64,000 nt of DNA, taken from an uncultured Bacteroidales bacterium (lineage in GTDB: Bacteria; Bacteroidota; Bacteroidia; Bacteroidales; FEN-979). How positions within the stretch are numbered: position 1 is the stretch's first letter; each line of letters starts with the position of its first letter. The notes under the pieces were generated by a model. It saw nothing but the letters and a program-made list of their open reading frames with translations. It was not told the origin of the DNA and did not search any database. Below are positions 8,706-16,948 of the stretch, in pieces. The stretch is from the NCBI GenBank assembly GCA_903875045.1, contig CAIQUS010000060.1, positions 100,036 through 164,035 of the forward strand. The letters run 5' to 3'. The position numbers and the translations under genes are program-made.

Positions 8706-9614
8706 ATGAATGATAAAATAAAAGGACGAATCATTTTATTATGTGTTTACCTGTTCGCCTTCGGCATTGGAATTTGGTCAGGTAATTTGTTTGAATACCA
8801 CATACTTCTGAAATCAGCTGTAACAATGACTGTTACGGTGCTTATGCTTTTTTTAGGCAGCTTAATCTTTAACAATTCAAGTGTGTTTGACCCATATTGG
8901 AGTGTAGCCCCTCCGTTCATGGTTATTTATTATTTCGTGCTGGTTATCGGAGAGCAATCCGTTGCCGGGCATGCCGGTTTTTCTGAATTTTTATGGGATT
9001 CACCCCGGATGATGATTCTGTTTTTTCTTACGTTTGCCTATAGTGCCCGTCTGACCTGGAACTTTTTACGGACGTGGCCTGGGATGAAGCATGAAGACTG
9101 GCGCTATGTTGATTTTCGGACAAACACCGGGAAAGCCTATTGGATCGTCAGTCTTACCGGAATCCATTTGTTTCCGGCACTCATGGTTTTTGGGGGGACT
9201 CTGTCAATTTGGGTTGCTGTGGTTCAGGGGACCCGGCAACTGAATGTTATTGATTTCGTCGCCATCCTGGTAACCGGCTGTGCTATCCTCCTGGAGGCTA
9301 CTGCCGACAGGCAGCTTCGGGCTTTTTTAACCCGGAATAGAGAATCCGCTAGAACAATGAACGAGGGATTGTGGTCTTTGTCACGTCATCCGAATTATTT
9401 GGGTGAAATATTATTTTGGTGGGGTCTCTTTTTATTCTCCCTTGCTGCCAATACATCCTTTTGGTGGGTAATTGCCGGGCCGCTGGCCATTACCCTGATG
9501 TTTATCTTTGCAAGTATCCCGATGATCGAAAAAAGAATGATAAAACGCAAAAAGGATTATAGAGCTTACCAGGACAAAGTGAGTATGCTGGTACCGTGGA
9601 GGTTTTTTGGTTAA
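8706..9614 (+). CDS. DUF1295 / steroid 5-alpha-reductase-like membrane protein
   Basis: Polytopic inner-membrane protein, 302 residues, with seven or eight predicted helices. The C-terminal third carries the motif LSRHPNYLGEILFWWG and the tail KRKKDYRAYQ...VPW, diagnostic of the DUF1295 branch of the steroid 5-alpha-reductase/isoprenylcysteine methyltransferase fold. Relatives are reductases or methyltransferases of lipids; the reaction here is not known. It lies 18 bp after the ABC exporter. Its TAA stop (9612-9614) falls in the first unit (GTTAACGG) of an 8-bp tandem array. Confidence 0.85.
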   Translation: MNDKIKGRIILLCVYLFAFGIGIWSGNLFEYHILLKSAVTMTVTVLMLFLGSLIFNNSSVFDPYWSVAPPFMVIYYFVLVIGEQSVAGHAGFSEFLWDSPRMMILFFLTFAYSARLTWNFLRTWPGMKHEDWRYVDFRTNTGKAYWIVSLTGIHLFPALMVFGGTLSIWVAVVQGTRQLNVIDFVAILVTGCAILLEATADRQLRAFLTRNRESARTMNEGLWSLSRHPNYLGEILFWWGLFLFSLAANTSFWWVIAGPLAITLMFIFASIPMIEKRMIKRKKDYRAYQDKVSMLVPWRFFG

Positions 9615-9645
9615 CGGGGAAACGGGTGAACGGGTGAACAGGTAC
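9610..9645. repeat. 8-bp tandem array (GTGAACGG unit)
   Basis: Four units, GTTAACGG, GGAAACGG, GTGAACGG and GTGAACAG, plus a fragment. The stop codon of the DUF1295 gene lies inside the first unit. The array fills the 35-bp gap to the convergent PBP4-like gene. Confidence 0.85.
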
Positions 9646-9649
9646 GATG

Positions 9650-10498
9650 TTATATTTCTGCCATTGTGATCATTACGGCTTCGAGTTTCTTTTTCATTAA
9701 TTTTACACGACAGTCAAAATTATTGACAATCAGGGAAAAAATAAGTTTCCTGCCTGTTATGGTCGAAACATAGCCGGCAAAACTTTTTACCTTTCCTATT
9801 GTTCCTGTTTTTGCGTGAATTCGTCCTTCAGCGGCACTTCCTTTCATGGCTCTGTGTAGTGTGCCCGTCAGACCTGCAAGGGGAAGGGATTCATAAAAAA
9901 CCTGAAAATAGGGAGAAGTCCGCATTACATAAAGAGCATCAACCAGTTGTTTGGGTGATATGGCATTGTTTCGCGACAAACCATTTCCATCATAAAAATT
10001 CATTCCTTCGGTATCCACCCCTTTGGTGGTCCAGAAATCAAGGATTGCTTTGACACCTGCTGCTGTTGTAGCGGTATTGTAAACTTTCCCGCCAATTTTA
10101 CGAAGTAGTTTTGAAGATCGCCAGTTCACACTCATCTGGTTGGTGATGGTTACTTCCGGAATAACAGGCTTGCCAAAATATTCAAGGGCAGCGCCAGTAA
10201 CAAAAATTTTTAATGTCGATGCAGGAATCATGAGCTCCTTAGCACGGTAATCTGCCACGATAACCGGGTCTTTGGCCGTTACATCGACCACCAGGTATCC
10301 GAGTGATGCATTTTGAAGCAACGGATCTTTTTGAAGCAGGTGAAAGGCCTGCAGCATTTGCTCATAGCTGGGTTGGGGTTCTTTTTTTTCAGCAACAGGA
10401 AGGCCTTTATGCGAAGTGGCTTTTGAACTGTCGCTCTGACAAGAGAACAACAGTTGGATCAAAACCAGCAGAGAAAAAAGGATTGGTCGTGCCTGCAT
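9650..10498 (-). CDS. Internally shortened PBP4-type (S13) D-Ala-D-Ala carboxypeptidase-like lipoprotein
   Basis: Penicillin-binding protein of the S13 (DacB/PBP4) family, only 282 residues. All three active-site motifs are present: STLK (Ser94, Lys97), SVN (123-125, aligned with the SxN of the family) and KTG (230-232). A lipoprotein signal ends at Cys20 (LLFSC). SxxK and SxN are 26 residues apart, whereas in E. coli PBP4 they are over 200 apart, so the accessory domains inserted between them are gone. The deletion is in frame and the flanking sequence is well conserved. It could be a minimal enzyme or a decayed one that is still open. It converges on the DUF1295 gene. Confidence 0.82.
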   Translation of the reverse strand: MQARPILFSLLVLIQLLFSCQSDSSKATSHKGLPVAEKKEPQPSYEQMLQAFHLLQKDPLLQNASLGYLVVDVTAKDPVIVADYRAKELMIPASTLKIFVTGAALEYFGKPVIPEVTITNQMSVNWRSSKLLRKIGGKVYNTATTAAGVKAILDFWTTKGVDTEGMNFYDGNGLSRNNAISPKQLVDALYVMRTSPYFQVFYESLPLAGLTGTLHRAMKGSAAEGRIHAKTGTIGKVKSFAGYVSTITGRKLIFSLIVNNFDCRVKLMKKKLEAVMITMAEI

Positions 10499-10716
10499 TT
10501 ATATGAGATAAAATTATTTGCCAAAGATCGGAAAAAAAAATTCAACAATGGCTTTAAAATTTATACTGGACATTCACAGCATTTCGAAAACAGGTTCCGG
10601 AACTTAACTCACACGACATATCATGTTTCAGGTACTCAGATTTATGAGCCACCCTGCAAGTTTTTAATTATTTTTGCCGACAAATTTATCCTTTGGGTCC
10701 GGTGCGAAAACGCAAC

Positions 10717-11766
10717 ATGCATGAAGATCAATTTATCCGACTTTTAAATCCTCCTTTCTCCACCGGTACAGAAGCGAAATGGAGAGCGTTTATACAGCAG
10801 CAATCCAATGGGAATTTTTTTCAATCCCCGGATTATCTTTCACTATTCAGCAACATCGATAATTACCAGCCTCTCGTGCTATTTGCCGAAACCGCGAAGG
10901 AAGAACTATCGGGAGTATTGGTTGCTGTGATCATCAGTGATTTTGTTTACGGTGTGCCTTTTCGGCGAATTTTGATACAGGGAGGACCGGTTATTTCCAA
11001 ATTCACTTTGCAACCTGCTGCGGTGTTACGGGCCTTGCTGAAGGAATTGAAGCTTGTAATTCCATCGAAAACCGTATTTGTGGAAATCAGAAACCTTCAT
11101 CAATGGGGTGAAGAAGCTGATATTTTTCTGGAATCCGGTTTCGAGTGGCATGATCACCTGAACGACATTCTCCCTGTTCATTTAATGAAAAATGTTTTAC
11201 CGTTCATCAAACCTGCTAAACAACGCCAGATCCGACGGGGGATCGAAAATGGGGCAATCATCCGGCCTGCTTCCTCGATGGAGGAGGTGGAAGATTTCTA
11301 CAAGCTGCTTGACCGGCTATATAAAGAAAAGGTAAGGAAACCCCTTGCCCCCCTTGCATTATTTAAAAATTTTTATCAGAAAATCCAATTGGAGAACAAG
11401 GGGGTCATTTTAATTGTTGTCTACAAGGATCAGGTGATCGGTGGAATGGTTTGTCCATTTTCCGGCAATCATACCGTTCATGAATGGTATATCTGTAGTT
11501 TGCAGGAAAGATTGAAGCATCTTTATCCCGGAGTGCTTGCAACCTGGGCAGGAATCGAATTTGCCTCTCAAAATAATTATCGCTTCTTCGACTTTATGGG
11601 CATAGGTAGTCCGCTGAAACCGTATGGGGTCAGAAAATTTAAAACGCAGTTCGGTGGTGAAATTATCAATTTCGGACGGTGGAAATTGATTCACAATAAA
11701 TTCCGGTACAGAATGGGGCTCTTTGGCTACAAACTTCTTCGGATTTTTTCAGGCCATGAAGGTTAA
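10717..11766 (+). CDS. FemAB/GNAT-like aminoacyl- or acyltransferase
   Basis: Protein of 349 residues from the ATG at 10717; a TTG 24 bases upstream is a weaker alternative. It shows the double-GNAT architecture of FemAB-like peptidoglycan peptidyltransferases. The C-terminal half is typical (GNHTVHEWYICS, LATWAGIEFA, YRFFDFMGIGSPLKPYGV, FKTQFGGE). Relatives add amino acids to peptidoglycan or accompany exosortase systems. The last 18 bp overlap the convergent exosortase-family gene, which makes the second context worth noting. The substrate is not determined. Confidence 0.82.
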   Translation: MHEDQFIRLLNPPFSTGTEAKWRAFIQQQSNGNFFQSPDYLSLFSNIDNYQPLVLFAETAKEELSGVLVAVIISDFVYGVPFRRILIQGGPVISKFTLQPAAVLRALLKELKLVIPSKTVFVEIRNLHQWGEEADIFLESGFEWHDHLNDILPVHLMKNVLPFIKPAKQRQIRRGIENGAIIRPASSMEEVEDFYKLLDRLYKEKVRKPLAPLALFKNFYQKIQLENKGVILIVVYKDQVIGGMVCPFSGNHTVHEWYICSLQERLKHLYPGVLATWAGIEFASQNNYRFFDFMGIGSPLKPYGVRKFKTQFGGEIINFGRWKLIHNKFRYRMGLFGYKLLRIFSGHEG

Positions 11767-12357
11767 ACTCTTTACTTCAGGCTTCTTATTAATCCGTTCC
11801 ACCCAGATGATCCACAAGGCAAGGATTACCACATAAAACATGGCCCTGAGTACTGTATTATGGGCAATATGCCAGTATTCAGGGTTATTGATTGAAACAA
11901 TTGACAGGAGTACGATTCTTAAAATATTGGTTAAATGAATAATCACCATTCCCAATGGAATATACCATAATTTACGCTTCCATATTCCTGGATAGACCAA
12001 AATAAGCAGTGCAAATTGTAAAATCTGTTTATCTCCTGCACAACTTTCGTTTATGCTGATCCAGCTGCCATTATCAAAGGTAATAGTCTGGCCGGTAATA
12101 TTCATTGAAATATTCAGAATATACCGGTCAACCCAGATCGTTTGATTTAAAATCCATCCGGTCATCATCTGGTGCAACTCATTCATCGATGCCTGGATCG
12201 GCCAGTATTGCAGGCTGATTGCCCAAAACCGGTAGGAATAGTGTATCGTCAGGGTAATCACGGCAAACCAAAAAACATCACGGAAATGCTTGTAACGGGA
12301 TTCGGTAAATAGGTTGATTATGATGCCTTTAAAGGATAATTTATTAAGATTTGCCAT
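11749..12357 (-). CDS. Exosortase/archaeosortase-family transpeptidase
   Basis: Polytopic membrane protein of 202 residues. The exosortase catalytic set is visible: Cys106 in NESCAGDK, Arg147 in TNILRIVL, and His163 or His166 in YWHIAHN. Exosortases cleave short C-terminal sorting tails of the PEP-CTERM type and probably transfer the protein to an envelope anchor. No PEP-CTERM-like target is seen in this window; the secreted proteins here carry T9SS tails instead. It is shorter than XrtA-type enzymes but in the range of small Bacteroidota forms. Its 3' end overlaps the convergent FemAB-like gene by 18 bp. Confidence 0.8.
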   Translation of the reverse strand: MANLNKLSFKGIIINLFTESRYKHFRDVFWFAVITLTIHYSYRFWAISLQYWPIQASMNELHQMMTGWILNQTIWVDRYILNISMNITGQTITFDNGSWISINESCAGDKQILQFALLILVYPGIWKRKLWYIPLGMVIIHLTNILRIVLLSIVSINNPEYWHIAHNTVLRAMFYVVILALWIIWVERINKKPEVKSLTFMA

Positions 12358-12523
12358 GTGTAGTCAGAAATCAGGTCGTTTTGGAAATAATGGGTGAATA
12401 TTGCCTGATTTTCTGCAAAAATACAAAAGATTTCAGCATTTGATATCAGAGGCAAATGGGGTCGTAAATGTTAAATATACTTAAATATCTACATATAATT
12501 ACGATTGCAAAATTAATTTTTAA

Positions 12524-12550
12524 TAGTTTTGTCTGATTTTTAGAATCAGA
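12524..12550 (+). promoter_or_regulatory. -7 box and 5'-leader hairpin of the carboxylase operon
   Basis: TAGTTTTG at 12524-12531 matches TAnnTTTG. It is followed at once by a 7-bp stem (TCTGATT/AATCAGA, 12532-12550) with a 5-base loop in the leader. The rest of the 219-base gap 12358-12576 is AT-rich with no other feature seen. Confidence 0.35.
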
Positions 12551-12576
12551 ATAAATAGTTTTAAATTGTTAACTCC

Positions 12577-14085
12577 ATGATTAAAAAAGTATTGGTTGCC
12601 AATCGGGGAGAGATAGCTGTCAGGGTGATGCGGTCGTGCCGGGAACTTGGACTGAAAACGGTGGCAGTTTTTTCCGATGCCGACCGTCAGGCAATGCATG
12701 TCCGTTATGCCGATGAAGCGTATTGCATTGGTCCGGCTCCATCGAGGGAGAGTTATCTGAATGTTGAAGCAATCATTGCTGCCGCGAAAAAATCGGGTGT
12801 CGATGCCATTCATCCCGGATACGGTTTCCTTTCTGAAAATGCGGGCTTTTCTGAACGTTGTAAATCGGAAGGTATCAAGTTCATTGGCCCGGATGCTTAT
12901 GCTATCCGGACCATGGGGGATAAAATAACTGCCCGTCAAACCATGATTGCATCAGGGGTGCCGGTTGTACCCGGAACCAAAGAAAAGCTTTCAGATGAAA
13001 CCAAAGCACTTGAGGTAGTAGGTGAAATAGGATTGCCCGTGATGATAAAAGCTTCTGCAGGTGGTGGTGGCAAGGGCATGAGACTCGTGAAACACATGGA
13101 GGAGCTGATCCCTTCCCTTCGGATGGCAAAATCAGAAGCCATGAATGCATTTGGCGATGATGCCGTATATATTGAAAAATACATTGAGTCACCACATCAT
13201 ATCGAATTTCAAATACTTGCAGATCAGCACGGCAATGTCGTCCACTTGTTCGAACGCGAATGTTCCATTCAACGACGCCATCAGAAAGTGATTGAAGAAA
13301 CTCCTTCGCCTCTAATGACCCCTGAATTGCGCAAAGAAATGGGAGAAAAGGCTGTGGCAGCTGCCAAAGCCGTTAATTATGAAGGTGCAGGGACCATTGA
13401 ATTCATCGTCAATGATCAATTAGAATATTATTTTCTTGAAATGAATACCCGTTTACAGGTAGAACATCCTGTAACCGAACGGGTTGTTGGCGTTGACCTG
13501 GTAAAAGAGCAGATCAACATTGCCAATGGATTACCTCTTTCCTTTAAGCAGGAAGATCTTCAGCAGCATGGACATGCCATTCAGTGCCGGATCTATGCCG
13601 AAGATCCCGATAATAACTTCATGCCCAATCCAGGCATCATCAAACACATTACAGTTCCCCTGGGGCTGGGTGTGCGATATGATGGCTATGTTTATGAAGG
13701 TTATGAGATCCCGATGCATTATGACCCAATGATCTGCAAGTTGATTACCTGGGGTGAAACCCGCATTGAGTCAATTGCCCGGATGAGGCGGGCATTGTAT
13801 GAATACAAGATTACCGGTGTGAAAACCTCCATAAAATTCCTTGAACGCATCATGGATGCACCTTCATTTATTGACGGGAAGTACAACACCCATTTTATTG
13901 AGGATAACCATGACAGGTTGTTCACTACCAAATATTGCGGTACCGAATGCGAGGACATGGCCATTATCACTGCCTTCATCGATTATCTCGATAAACTCGC
14001 CGGGGTCCAGCCTCAGAAATACACAGAAGAATTAGGCTCAAACTGGAAAGATTTTGGACGGAAACGAAATGTTTTACGATTATAA
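12577..14085 (+). CDS. accC: Acyl-CoA carboxylase, biotin carboxylase subunit
   Basis: ATP-dependent biotin carboxylase, 502 residues, that carboxylates biotin on the carrier subunit encoded next door. It has the N-terminal biotin carboxylase domain (KKVLVANRGEIAVRVMRSCR), the ATP-grasp glycine loop KASAGGGGKGMRL, and the catalytic segment EMNTRLQVEHPVTE. The length matches stand-alone subunits. The carrier (9 bp downstream) and the carboxyltransferase follow on the same strand. The CT subunit type suggests propionyl-CoA rather than acetyl-CoA carboxylase, i.e. methylmalonyl-CoA formation. Confidence 0.95.
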   Translation: MIKKVLVANRGEIAVRVMRSCRELGLKTVAVFSDADRQAMHVRYADEAYCIGPAPSRESYLNVEAIIAAAKKSGVDAIHPGYGFLSENAGFSERCKSEGIKFIGPDAYAIRTMGDKITARQTMIASGVPVVPGTKEKLSDETKALEVVGEIGLPVMIKASAGGGGKGMRLVKHMEELIPSLRMAKSEAMNAFGDDAVYIEKYIESPHHIEFQILADQHGNVVHLFERECSIQRRHQKVIEETPSPLMTPELRKEMGEKAVAAAKAVNYEGAGTIEFIVNDQLEYYFLEMNTRLQVEHPVTERVVGVDLVKEQINIANGLPLSFKQEDLQQHGHAIQCRIYAEDPDNNFMPNPGIIKHITVPLGLGVRYDGYVYEGYEIPMHYDPMICKLITWGETRIESIARMRRALYEYKITGVKTSIKFLERIMDAPSFIDGKYNTHFIEDNHDRLFTTKYCGTECEDMAIITAFIDYLDKLAGVQPQKYTEELGSNWKDFGRKRNVLRL

Positions 14086-14094
14086 CTGATCCAC

Positions 14095-14616
14095 ATGGCA
14101 TACGAAATAAGTATCGGACATCGCACGGCGAAGATTGATCTGTTGAACAGGGTTGGCAACAACGCCCTGATCAAGGTTGATGACCTTAAATATGACCTCG
14201 ACATTGTGGAGGTTGAAAATGGTGTATACTCCATTCTTTATAACGGACATTCCTATAACGTCGAACTTATTGAAGGAGAAAATAGTAAAAAATATATTGT
14301 TAACACCTTTGCAAAAACATTCAATGTTGAAGTGATCGATGCAGAGTCGAAATACATCAGCAATCGAAACAAGGGCATGGAGGTGGAAGGATCAAACCAG
14401 ATCGTATCCCCGATGCCGGGAAAAATTGTGAAAATTCCGGTAAAAGTTGGCGATATGGTTGTTTCAGGTCAGACACTTATTGTGGTTGAGGCTATGAAGA
14501 TGCAAAGTGAGTTTAAAGTCACCGGAGATAAAATTGTTCAGGCAATTCTTGTGAAAGAAGGTGATACGGTTGACTCACATCAGATCATGATCAAATTGGA
14601 GAATGTGGTAATGTGA
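14095..14616 (+). CDS. Biotin carboxyl carrier subunit
   Basis: Protein of 173 residues that ferries carboxybiotin between the biotin carboxylase and the carboxyltransferase. The biotinyl domain occupies about 100-172, with the attachment Lys135 in EAMKMQ. The N-terminal 90 residues form a linker/assembly region of the kind seen in Bacteroidota acyl-CoA carboxylases. The gene starts 9 bp after accC. Its TGA stop is part of the first unit (AATGTGAA) of an 8-bp repeat array. Confidence 0.93.
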   Translation: MAYEISIGHRTAKIDLLNRVGNNALIKVDDLKYDLDIVEVENGVYSILYNGHSYNVELIEGENSKKYIVNTFAKTFNVEVIDAESKYISNRNKGMEVEGSNQIVSPMPGKIVKIPVKVGDMVVSGQTLIVVEAMKMQSEFKVTGDKIVQAILVKEGDTVDSHQIMIKLENVVM

Positions 14617-14757
14617 AGATGTGATGATGTGATAATGTGATGATGTGGTGATGTGATGATTTTTCACCAGTTCACCAGTTTACCAGTTTACCAGTTTACC
14701 AGTTTACCAGTTTACCAGTTTACCAGTTCACCAGTTTACCAATTCACCAATTCACCA
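14610..14757. repeat. Two 8-bp tandem arrays back to back (GATGTGAT, then TTTACCAG)
   Basis: 14610-14660 holds six units of GATGTGAT type; the first contains the carrier-subunit stop codon. 14663-14757 holds twelve units of TTTACCAG/TTCACCAG/TTCACCAA, the reverse complement of the GTAAACTG/GTGAACTG unit found at 36048. Together they fill nearly the whole 167-bp gap before the carboxyltransferase gene, inside what should be a single operon. No gene or terminator is seen here. Confidence 0.92.
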
Positions 14758-14783
14758 TTTGTACACATCAATTTTTTTAAAAT

Positions 14784-16322
14784 ATGCAAACCATAGAAGA
14801 ACGTTATCAGTTTTTCGAAGAAAAGAATCGTAAAGCTGAATTGGGTGGCGGGGCAGAAAAGATCGCCAAAATTCATAAAAATGGCAGATTGACTGCGCGT
14901 GAGCGTATACTGACCCTTCTGGACGTCAACTCGTTTGTTGAAATGGATAAATTAGTGATGCATCGTTGTCACGATTTCAGCATGGGGCATAACAAGGTCC
15001 CCGGCGATGGCATGGTAACCGGATATGGGAAAATCGATGGTCGTCTGACATTTGTTTTTGCACAGGATTTTACTGTTTTCGGAGGTACGATGAGCCGTGC
15101 AAATGCCGACAAGGTGGTTAAGCTCATGGATATGGCCCTGCGAATGGGTGCGCCTGTGATCGGGCTCAACGACTCAGGAGGTGCCCGGATTCAGGAGGGC
15201 GTTGAGAGTTTAGCCGGTTATGCCGATATTTTCTACCGCAATGTGATGGCTTCCGGGGTAATCCCGCAAATTTCTGCCATCATGGGGCCTTGTGCCGGCG
15301 GTGCTGTTTATTCTCCGGCCATGACCGATTTTATCTTCATGGTGAAGGAGTCAAGCTACATGTTTGTAACCGGTCCTGAGGTGATTAAAACAGTTACCCA
15401 CGAAGAGGTTACGATGGAAGAGCTGGGTGGTGCAATGTCGCACAACACAAAAAGCGGTGTTGCCCATTTTGCAGGAGAAAATGATGAGCAGGTGGTGTTG
15501 ATGATTCGCGAGCTGATGAGTTTCCTGCCTTCCAACAATATGGAAGATCCTCCTGCTCAGCCCTGTACCGATGATGTGATGCGACAGGATGAAAAACTTC
15601 AGACGGTGGTGCCTGCCGATCCCAACAAACCGTATGATATGAAGGATATCATTACAACTGTCGTTGATAACAACAACTTTTTCGAGGTGATGCCCTATTA
15701 TGCGCAAAACATCCTCATCGGGTTTGCCCGCATGGGAGGAAAACCTATCGGAATCGTTGCCAATCAGCCCGCTTTTCTTGCAGGTGTGCTCGACATAAAT
15801 TCTTCCATTAAAGCGGCACGGTTTGTCAGGTTCTGCGATTGTTTCAATATCCCGATCATCACCCTGGTAGATGTTCCGGGGTTCCTGCCTGGTACCAACC
15901 AGGAGTTTGGTGGTATCATCAAACATGGTGCAAAATTACTTTATGCTTTTTCTGAGGCTACCGTGCCAAAAATCACCCTGATCACCAGGAAAGCCTATGG
16001 CGGTGCCTACGATGTAATGTCGAGCAAACATATTGGCGCAGATGTGAACTATGCTTACCCGACTGCCGAAATTGCGGTGATGGGGCCCGAAGGTGCCGTG
16101 AACATTATTCATAAAGGCAAACTTAATGAGGCCGATCGGATTGATGCCGTTGACCATTACCGCCAAACGTTTGCCAATCCGTATAAGGCAGCTGAACTTG
16201 GATATGTTGACGAAATCATCCTGCCTCGTCAAACACGAACAAAACTTATCCAGGCCTTGGAACTAACTCAGAACAAGAGCAAAACAAATCCACCGAAGAA
16301 ACATGGGAATATACCCCTGTAG
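14784..16322 (+). CDS. pccB: Acyl-CoA (propionyl-CoA) carboxylase, carboxyltransferase subunit
   Basis: Carboxyltransferase of 512 residues with the two crotonase-like halves on one chain, as in PccB/MmdA. Visible features are the acyl-CoA loop region [32 protein letters not shown] (oxyanion hole) and the biotin-side [14 protein letters not shown] with [10 protein letters not shown]. It completes the enzyme with the two upstream subunits. A role as the soluble partner of a decarboxylase (MmdA) is an alternative, but the adjacent biotin carboxylase favours the carboxylase. The stop is followed by a hairpin built from 7-bp repeats, shared with the convergent gene. Confidence 0.94.
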   Translation: MQTIEERYQFFEEKNRKAELGGGAEKIAKIHKNGRLTARERILTLLDVNSFVEMDKLVMHRCHDFSMGHNKVPGDGMVTGYGKIDGRLTFVFAQDFTVFGGTMSRANADKVVKLMDMALRMGAPVIGLNDSGGARIQEGVESLAGYADIFYRNVMASGVIPQISAIMGPCAGGAVYSPAMTDFIFMVKESSYMFVTGPEVIKTVTHEEVTMEELGGAMSHNTKSGVAHFAGENDEQVVLMIRELMSFLPSNNMEDPPAQPCTDDVMRQDEKLQTVVPADPNKPYDMKDIITTVVDNNNFFEVMPYYAQNILIGFARMGGKPIGIVANQPAFLAGVLDINSSIKAARFVRFCDCFNIPIITLVDVPGFLPGTNQEFGGIIKHGAKLLYAFSEATVPKITLITRKAYGGAYDVMSSKHIGADVNYAYPTAEIAVMGPEGAVNIIHKGKLNEADRIDAVDHYRQTFANPYKAAELGYVDEIILPRQTRTKLIQALELTQNKSKTNPPKKHGNIPL

Positions 16323-16325
16323 AAA

Positions 16326-16447
16326 TTACGATTGAAGATTTACGATTTACGATTTACGGAAACTAAGCATTTTTCAATCGTAAATCCCAAATCGTAAATC
16401 CCAAATCGTAAATCCCAAATCGTAAATCGTAAATCGTAAATCGTTAC
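16326..16447. repeat. Inverted pair of 7-bp tandem arrays between convergent genes
   Basis: The left arm (16326-16359) has about four TTTACGA-like units. The right arm (16374-16447) has about ten units of the complement CGTAAAT, alternating with CCCAAAT. The arms are separated by about 14 bases, so RNA from either strand could form a long stem-loop. The arrangement looks like a bidirectional terminator for pccB and the cytochrome-like gene, whose stop TAA (16444-16446) is in the last unit. No T-tract typical of intrinsic terminators is present. Confidence 0.85.
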
Positions 16448-16788
16448 TGGGGTGACCCGTTTGCAATCCAGCACGAAAGTAAATGTATCTGGCTATCTGT
16501 TAACCGGTCAGCATTTCTTGGCATTTTTTCGTAAAATGGCTTGTGCTGTATTGAACCCATAAAACTTTTTTTTGTACTTGCGGATGAAGCACCTTCATAA
16601 GTAGAGAGGTCGAAACTTTCTCCATTACCTGCATGGCAATCTGAGCGTGCACAGCAAACATCCAGGATCGGTTTGATGTTTTGTGTGTAAGTTGGGGTCA
16701 CCCCGGTGCAATCGTATTCAACTACATGCTTACAACTGCTTGCAATGTACAGGAGAATTATGGAAAGGAGAAAACCGGTGATTTTCAT
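16444..16788 (-). CDS. Cytochrome c-like lipoprotein (CX4CH motif)
   Basis: Lipoprotein of 114 residues from the ATG at 16788; the open frame extends further upstream but lacks a signal there. Signal peptide MKITGFLLSIILLYIASSC with lipid-modified Cys19. A heme-binding-like motif Cys46-x4-Cys51-His52 (CARSDCH) is followed by EKMP, whose Met89 is placed like a class I cytochrome axial ligand, and by the terminal helix LLSCWIANGSPQ. The spacing CX4CH differs from the canonical CX2CH. It may be a small electron carrier or a domain that no longer binds heme. Confidence 0.75.
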   Translation of the reverse strand: MKITGFLLSIILLYIASSCKHVVEYDCTGVTPTYTQNIKPILDVCCARSDCHAGNGESFDLSTYEGASSASTKKSFMGSIQHKPFYEKMPRNADRLTDSQIHLLSCWIANGSPQ

Positions 16789-16870
16789 GAATAAAGAATT
16801 AGAAACAGTCATGTGTTTGGAGGTGCTAAAGTAATTATAAATTCCGGATAAAGGAGCAATTGAATTTTCG

Positions 16871-16878
16871 TAACTTTG
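16871..16878 (+). promoter_or_regulatory. -7 promoter box for the papain-like T9SS protease
   Basis: TAACTTTG matches TAnnTTTG, 70 bases upstream of the ATG at 16949. No clear -33. Confidence 0.4.
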
Positions 16879-16948
16879 CTTTTGGCGTGAACCAATTGTT
16901 TTCACACGGAGGTTGTGGACTGACAATTTTCCAACACCATGTAAAGAT

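Noticed and set aside
10454..10747. 97-residue plus-strand ORF upstream of the FemAB-like gene
   Set aside because: It overlaps the PBP4-like gene in antisense, has no recognisable domain or start signal, and its composition is that of an AT-rich gap.
12902..13195. Antisense ORFs within the biotin carboxylase gene
   Set aside because: Overlap a complete, highly conserved gene on the opposite strand and show no independent signals.
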